Assembly: GCF_013389455.1 (NCBI RefSeq)
Contig: NZ_CP058278.1
Location: forward strand, 2,728,001 to 2,792,000
Source of the DNA: Flavobacterium inviolabile
GTDB lineage: Bacteria > Bacteroidota > Bacteroidia > Flavobacteriales > Flavobacteriaceae
Reading direction: 5' to 3'
Length of the DNA stretch: 64,000 nucleotides
The notes under the pieces are model-generated. The model searched no databases and had not been told where the DNA came from. It saw only the letters and a list, made by a program, of their open reading frames with translations. The number at the start of each line of letters is the position of its first letter. Position 1 is the stretch's first letter. The position numbers were made by a program, and so were the translations under genes. Below, piece after piece: positions 60,555 through 64,000 of this stretch.

Positions 60555-61136
60555 ATGAAAATAGCCATTATTGACTACGGTTCCGGGAATATCCAGAGTG
60601 TTCAGTTTGCGTTACAGCGACTGGGACACAACGGTATCCTGAGTGCTGATCCGGAAGTTATAGCAACTGCCGACAAAGTCCTGTTTCCGGGTGTCGGAGA
60701 AGCCTCCAGCGCCATGAACCGCTTACGAAAAACACAGTTAGACCTGCTCATTCCGCAACTCCGGCAGCCTGTTTTGGGCATCTGTCTGGGAATGCAGCTG
60801 CTCTGCAAAACTTCCGAAGAAGGCAATACAGCCTGTCTGGATATTTTTGACACTGCAGTTGTCCGGTTTCCAAACACGGTAAAAGTACCTCAGGTAGGCT
60901 GGAATACCTTATACAACCTCCGGTCGGAACTGTTTAAAGGCATACCGGAACAGGAATTTATGTATCTGGTACACAGTTATTATGCACCGCTTTCAAAAGA
61001 GTGCATCGCTGCTGCAGATTATGGTATTTGCTATTCGGCAGCACTACAGCGAGATAATTTTTTCGGCGTACAGTTTCACCCGGAAAAAAGCGGCCTTATG
61101 GGCGAAAAACTGCTTTCCAATTTTTTAAAACTATAA
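60555..61136 (+). CDS. hisH: imidazole glycerol phosphate synthase, glutaminase subunit
   Basis: This 193-residue class I glutamine amidotransferase provides ammonia to HisF. It begins [18 protein letters not shown], the catalytic Cys lies in [11 protein letters not shown] (about residue 78), and the His-Glu pair in [19 protein letters not shown]. It begins one base after the hisB stop. Confidence 0.97.
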   Translation: MKIAIIDYGSGNIQSVQFALQRLGHNGILSADPEVIATADKVLFPGVGEASSAMNRLRKTQLDLLIPQLRQPVLGICLGMQLLCKTSEEGNTACLDIFDTAVVRFPNTVKVPQVGWNTLYNLRSELFKGIPEQEFMYLVHSYYAPLSKECIAAADYGICYSAALQRDNFFGVQFHPEKSGLMGEKLLSNFLKL

Positions 61137-61138
61137 TT

Positions 61139-61858
61139 ATGAGAATTATACCGGCAATTGATATCATCAACGGAAAATGTGTCCGGCTCACCAAAGGTAA
61201 TTATGACACTGTCACGGTATATAATGAAGACCCGCTGGAAGTAGCCCGGAAATTTGAAGATCACGGCATGGAATACCTGCACCTGGTGGATCTGGACGGT
61301 GCAAAAGCCGAAGGTATTATCCACTACAGGATTTTAGAAAAAATAGCCACCCGGACCAATCTCAAAATTGATTTTGGCGGCGGTATAAAGTCCGATACCG
61401 ATTTGCGGATTGCTTTCGAATGCGGAGCACAGCAAATTACAGCTGGAAGCATCGCGATTAAAGCTCCGGAAGTCTTTAAAAACTGGATTGCCTTATATGG
61501 TCCGGAAAAAATAATCCTGGGTGCAGATGTCAAAGAAGAAAAAATAGCCGTTTCCGGCTGGCTTGAAGAGAGTACGCAAACCGTTATTCCGTTTTTGCAG
61601 GAATACCGGCAAAGCGGTATTTCCTATGTTACCTGTACAGACATTTCACGCGATGGTATGCTGGAAGGTCCTGCTGTGGAACTGTACCAAAAAATAATAG
61701 CATCAGTACCCGGCATCCGGCTGATCGCCTCCGGCGGTGTTTCCGGCTATGATGATCTGATCCGCCTGAACACATTGGGCTGTGAAGGTGTTATTATCGG
61801 GAAAGCGATTTACGAGAACAGAATCACGTTACGGCAATTGGAACAATTCAATTTATAA
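61139..61858 (+). CDS. hisA: ProFAR isomerase
   Basis: This 239-residue (beta-alpha)8 barrel isomerises ProFAR to PRFAR. It begins [20 protein letters not shown], with catalytic Asp in PAIDI, and continues with [29 protein letters not shown] and [20 protein letters not shown], the second catalytic Asp. The C-terminal [18 protein letters not shown] and [12 protein letters not shown] are phosphate-binding loops. It begins 2 bases after hisH. Confidence 0.97.
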   Translation: MRIIPAIDIINGKCVRLTKGNYDTVTVYNEDPLEVARKFEDHGMEYLHLVDLDGAKAEGIIHYRILEKIATRTNLKIDFGGGIKSDTDLRIAFECGAQQITAGSIAIKAPEVFKNWIALYGPEKIILGADVKEEKIAVSGWLEESTQTVIPFLQEYRQSGISYVTCTDISRDGMLEGPAVELYQKIIASVPGIRLIASGGVSGYDDLIRLNTLGCEGVIIGKAIYENRITLRQLEQFNL

Positions 61859-61861
61859 AAC

Positions 61862-62617
61862 ATGTTAACAAAAAGAATAATTCCCTGTCTGGACATTCAA
61901 AACGGACGAACGGTAAAAGGCATTAACTTCCTGAACCTGAAAGATGCCGGCGATCCGGTGGCACTGGCTAAAAAATATGCCGAAAACGGGGCTGACGAAC
62001 TGGTATTACTGGACATTTCGGCTACAGCCGAAGAAAGAAAAACGATGGTTTCCTTAGTACGCCGGGTAGCACAGGCAATTAATATACCGTTTACGGTGGG
62101 CGGCGGTATCCGGACCGTGGAAGATGTGGCCGCTTTACTCCAAAACGGAGCCGACAAAATTGCGATCAATTCTGCAGCGATCCAAGATCCGGATAGCATT
62201 ACCCGATTGGCAGAACGCTTTGGGAGTCAGTGTGTGGTGGTGGCTATCGATGCGGCACTTCAGGATACTAAGTGGCAGGTGTACCAGAACGGAGGAAAGA
62301 CCGCAACCGGACTGGATTTGTTTTCCTGGGCAAAAGAGGCTGTAAAACGCGGTGCCGGCGAAATACTTTTTACCTCGATGGATCATGACGGTACCAAAAA
62401 CGGCTTTGCAAACGAGGCATTAGCCCGATTATCGGAATCGTTGCCCGTGCCCGTAATTGCTTCCGGCGGTGCCGGCCATACAGCAGATTTTGTAACTGTA
62501 TTCCGGTCCGGCAAAGCCGATGCTGCCCTGGCTGCAAGTATTTTCCACTTTCAGGAAATTACAATCCCGGATTTAAAAAAAGAACTCAGAAGAAACGGTA
62601 TTGCCGTACGAATTTAA
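61862..62617 (+). CDS. hisF: imidazole glycerol phosphate synthase, cyclase subunit
   Basis: This 251-residue barrel has the HisF opening [20 protein letters not shown], the [18 protein letters not shown] block, [20 protein letters not shown] and [15 protein letters not shown]. It uses ammonia from HisH to make IGP and AICAR. It starts 3 bases after hisA, with which it shares an ancestral barrel. Confidence 0.97.
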   Translation: MLTKRIIPCLDIQNGRTVKGINFLNLKDAGDPVALAKKYAENGADELVLLDISATAEERKTMVSLVRRVAQAINIPFTVGGGIRTVEDVAALLQNGADKIAINSAAIQDPDSITRLAERFGSQCVVVAIDAALQDTKWQVYQNGGKTATGLDLFSWAKEAVKRGAGEILFTSMDHDGTKNGFANEALARLSESLPVPVIASGGAGHTADFVTVFRSGKADAALAASIFHFQEITIPDLKKELRRNGIAVRI

Positions 62618-62635
62618 CCCGATACAAAACCCAAA

Positions 62636-63232
62636 ATGACACCCGATTTTAATAAAAATCCCGACCAATTGCTTCCGGCCATCATACAGGATGTCCGTAC
62701 AGCCACTGTTTTGATGCTTGGCTATATGAATGAAGCTGCCTATACCAAAACGCTGGAAACCCGGAAAGTGACCTTTTTTAGCCGTACAAAAAACCGATTG
62801 TGGACAAAAGGAGAAACGAGCGGCAATTACCTGCAGCTGGTATCGCTCCGGTCCGATTGCGATCGCGATACACTGCTTCTAAAAGTACTTCCCGCAGGTC
62901 CGGTTTGCCATAAAGGTACCGATACCTGCTGGGGTGAAGCCAATAATCCATCCTTTGGCTTTCTGTCGGTATTGGAACAGACCATAAAAGAACGGCGAGA
63001 GCAACCGGAAACCAATAGTTATATCGCTTCCCTGTTTCAAAAGGGAATCAATACGATTGCCCAGAAAGTAGGAGAGGAAGCGGTAGAAGTAATCATCGAG
63101 GCAAAAGATGACAACAACACGCTGTTTTTAAATGAAAGCGCCGATTTGCTATTTCACTATCTGATACTGCTTCAGGCAAAAGGATTTCAACTACAGGATG
63201 TTGTTGCAATTTTGGAGCAAAGAGCTAAATAA
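62636..63232 (+). CDS. hisI: bifunctional PR-AMP cyclohydrolase / PR-ATP pyrophosphatase
   Basis: This 198-residue fusion has an N-terminal cyclohydrolase (about 1-105; VLMLGYMNEAAYTKTLETRK, then VSLRSDCDRDTLLLKVLPAG with zinc Cys, and KGTDTCWGEAN) and a C-terminal pyrophosphohydrolase (about 108-198; KVGEEAVEVIIEAKDDNN). Both active-site segments are intact. It completes the pathway gene set and is the last his gene, 18 bases after hisF. Confidence 0.96.
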   Translation: MTPDFNKNPDQLLPAIIQDVRTATVLMLGYMNEAAYTKTLETRKVTFFSRTKNRLWTKGETSGNYLQLVSLRSDCDRDTLLLKVLPAGPVCHKGTDTCWGEANNPSFGFLSVLEQTIKERREQPETNSYIASLFQKGINTIAQKVGEEAVEVIIEAKDDNNTLFLNESADLLFHYLILLQAKGFQLQDVVAILEQRAK

Positions 63233-63276
63233 TTTTAAAAACAGAAGCAAATAATTTGTACTTTTAAAATAAAAAA

Positions 63277-63942
63277 ATGATTACAAAAGCAGAACTGGAG
63301 TTTCTTGTAGCCTTACAAAAAAACAATAACAGGGAATGGTTTGCAGCACATAAAAAAGAGTTTCAAAGCCATGAAAAAAAAGTAAAATCCTTTTTTAAGG
63401 AAATCAACGACGACTTAGAAAAACTGGACAGTATCGATAAAATGCAGGTCTTTAGAATTTATAGAGACGTCCGTTTTTCAAAAGACAAATCCCCTTATAA
63501 AAATCATTTTAGTGTGGGATTTTCACGAACCAAGCCGTTATTAAGAGGCGGTTATTATTTGCATATCGAACCGGGCGCCAGTTTTATTGGCGGCGGATTC
63601 TGGGATCCCAATACGGAAGACCTGAACCGGATCCGGAAGGAGTTTGAAATGGATGATGAAGAAATCCGCGCTATTATTGCCGATCCTACGTTTCAAAAGG
63701 TATTTGGTGAGTTAAAAGGAGATGAACTTAAAACAGCGCCGAAAGGTTTTGATAAGGCACATCCTGCCATCGATCTGATTCGTAAAAAACAATTCCTGGT
63801 ATCCAAAAGCTTTACCGATCAAGAGGTTATCCATCCCGATTTTAAAAAGGAAGTACTGGCTACCTTTCAGGCCATGCGTCCGTTTTTTGACTATATGAGT
63901 GACGTTTTATCGACAAACCTGAACGGAGAATCCCTGTATTAA
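63277..63942 (+). CDS. DUF2461 domain protein
   Basis: This 221-residue protein of the DUF2461 (TIGR02453) family has ELEFLVALQKNNNREWFAAH at the start, the signature FRIYRDVRFSKDKSPYKNHF (about residues 60-79) and GGYYLHIEPGASFIGGGFW. The function is unknown. It lies 44 bases after hisI with an AT-rich gap, so it may be on the his transcript or have its own promoter; a TTTGTACTTTTAAAAT stretch just upstream looks like a weak -7. Confidence 0.9.
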   Translation: MITKAELEFLVALQKNNNREWFAAHKKEFQSHEKKVKSFFKEINDDLEKLDSIDKMQVFRIYRDVRFSKDKSPYKNHFSVGFSRTKPLLRGGYYLHIEPGASFIGGGFWDPNTEDLNRIRKEFEMDDEEIRAIIADPTFQKVFGELKGDELKTAPKGFDKAHPAIDLIRKKQFLVSKSFTDQEVIHPDFKKEVLATFQAMRPFFDYMSDVLSTNLNGESLY

Positions 63943-64000
63943 CTGAAATTGGTACGGTTTCTGTAAAGTATTGGTCATTAAAAATAAGAATACGATGAAA
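63943..64000. other. window edge, possible start of next gene
   Basis: No terminator follows the DUF2461 stop. ATG AAA at 63995-64000 could open the next gene on the plus strand, but two codons are not enough to judge. Confidence 0.2.

Overview
The window is chromosomal DNA from a member of the Bacteroidota, most likely Flavobacterium or a close relative. The evidence is a type IX secretion (T9SS) type B cargo with its PorP/SprF and OmpA partners, DUF3822 next to rsmD, and a DnaX without the zinc-binding cysteines. Most promoters I could place match the Bacteroidota pattern TTG-N(17-23)-TAnnTTTG. The DNA is AT-rich, genes are dense, and the core is ordinary housekeeping. I found no tRNA, rRNA operon, CRISPR array, transposase or integrase.

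Layout. 1-2.6 kb is a loose, partly decayed accessory stretch: a truncated DUF1569 gene, a frameshifted secreted-protein remnant, a GC-rich hairpin, and a HEXXH membrane protein preceded by a 27-codon ORF. 2.6-7.3 kb (minus strand) holds two GNAT acetyltransferases, an alpha/beta hydrolase, and a Crp-like regulator followed by two pirins and an OsmC protein. 7.5-12.6 kb (plus) holds pyrR-pyrB, two small membrane or lipoprotein genes, a STAS-like protein with ribonuclease Z, pdxH and a CAP-domain lipoprotein. 12.7-24.5 kb (minus) is one cell-surface operon: a small secreted protein, a 2792-residue HYR-like repeat protein with a T9SS type B tail, PorP/SprF and an OmpA/PD40 protein. 24.9-31.2 kb (plus) has sixA-ppk1-ppx, an acetyltransferase, a second Crp-like regulator and two oxidoreductase genes. 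31.2-33.3 kb has dnaX, split by a frameshift at an A10 run, and a small conserved protein. RNase P RNA follows at 33.44-33.75 kb. 33.8-45.6 kb includes a two-component system beside an outer-membrane barrel protein, rsmD, a RecD-like helicase, kdsB, an NlpE-like lipoprotein, DUF417, AraC, a spermidine-synthase-like enzyme and an acyltransferase. 45.8-48.4 kb is a tight four-gene SPFH/zinc-ribbon/DUF6620 operon. 49.2-51.1 kb is an XRE repressor divergent from an M14 carboxypeptidase across a repeated operator. 51.2-55.9 kb has Lrp, DinB, and an LTA-synthase-like enzyme divergent from a lipid kinase. 56.0-63.2 kb is a complete his operon (hisGDCBHAFI) behind a leader peptide with four His codons and an attenuator, followed by a DUF2461 gene.

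The most interesting signals are the dnaX slip site, the GTTTAC-N4-GTAAAC operator array whose sites overlap both divergent promoters, the his attenuator with a visible antiterminator pairing, the SPFH/zinc-ribbon operon, and the nested A-B-C module duplications of the giant surface protein. No single locus is clearly a new defence or mobile system. The SPFH operon and the HEXXH gene with its small ORF are the best candidates for undescribed function.
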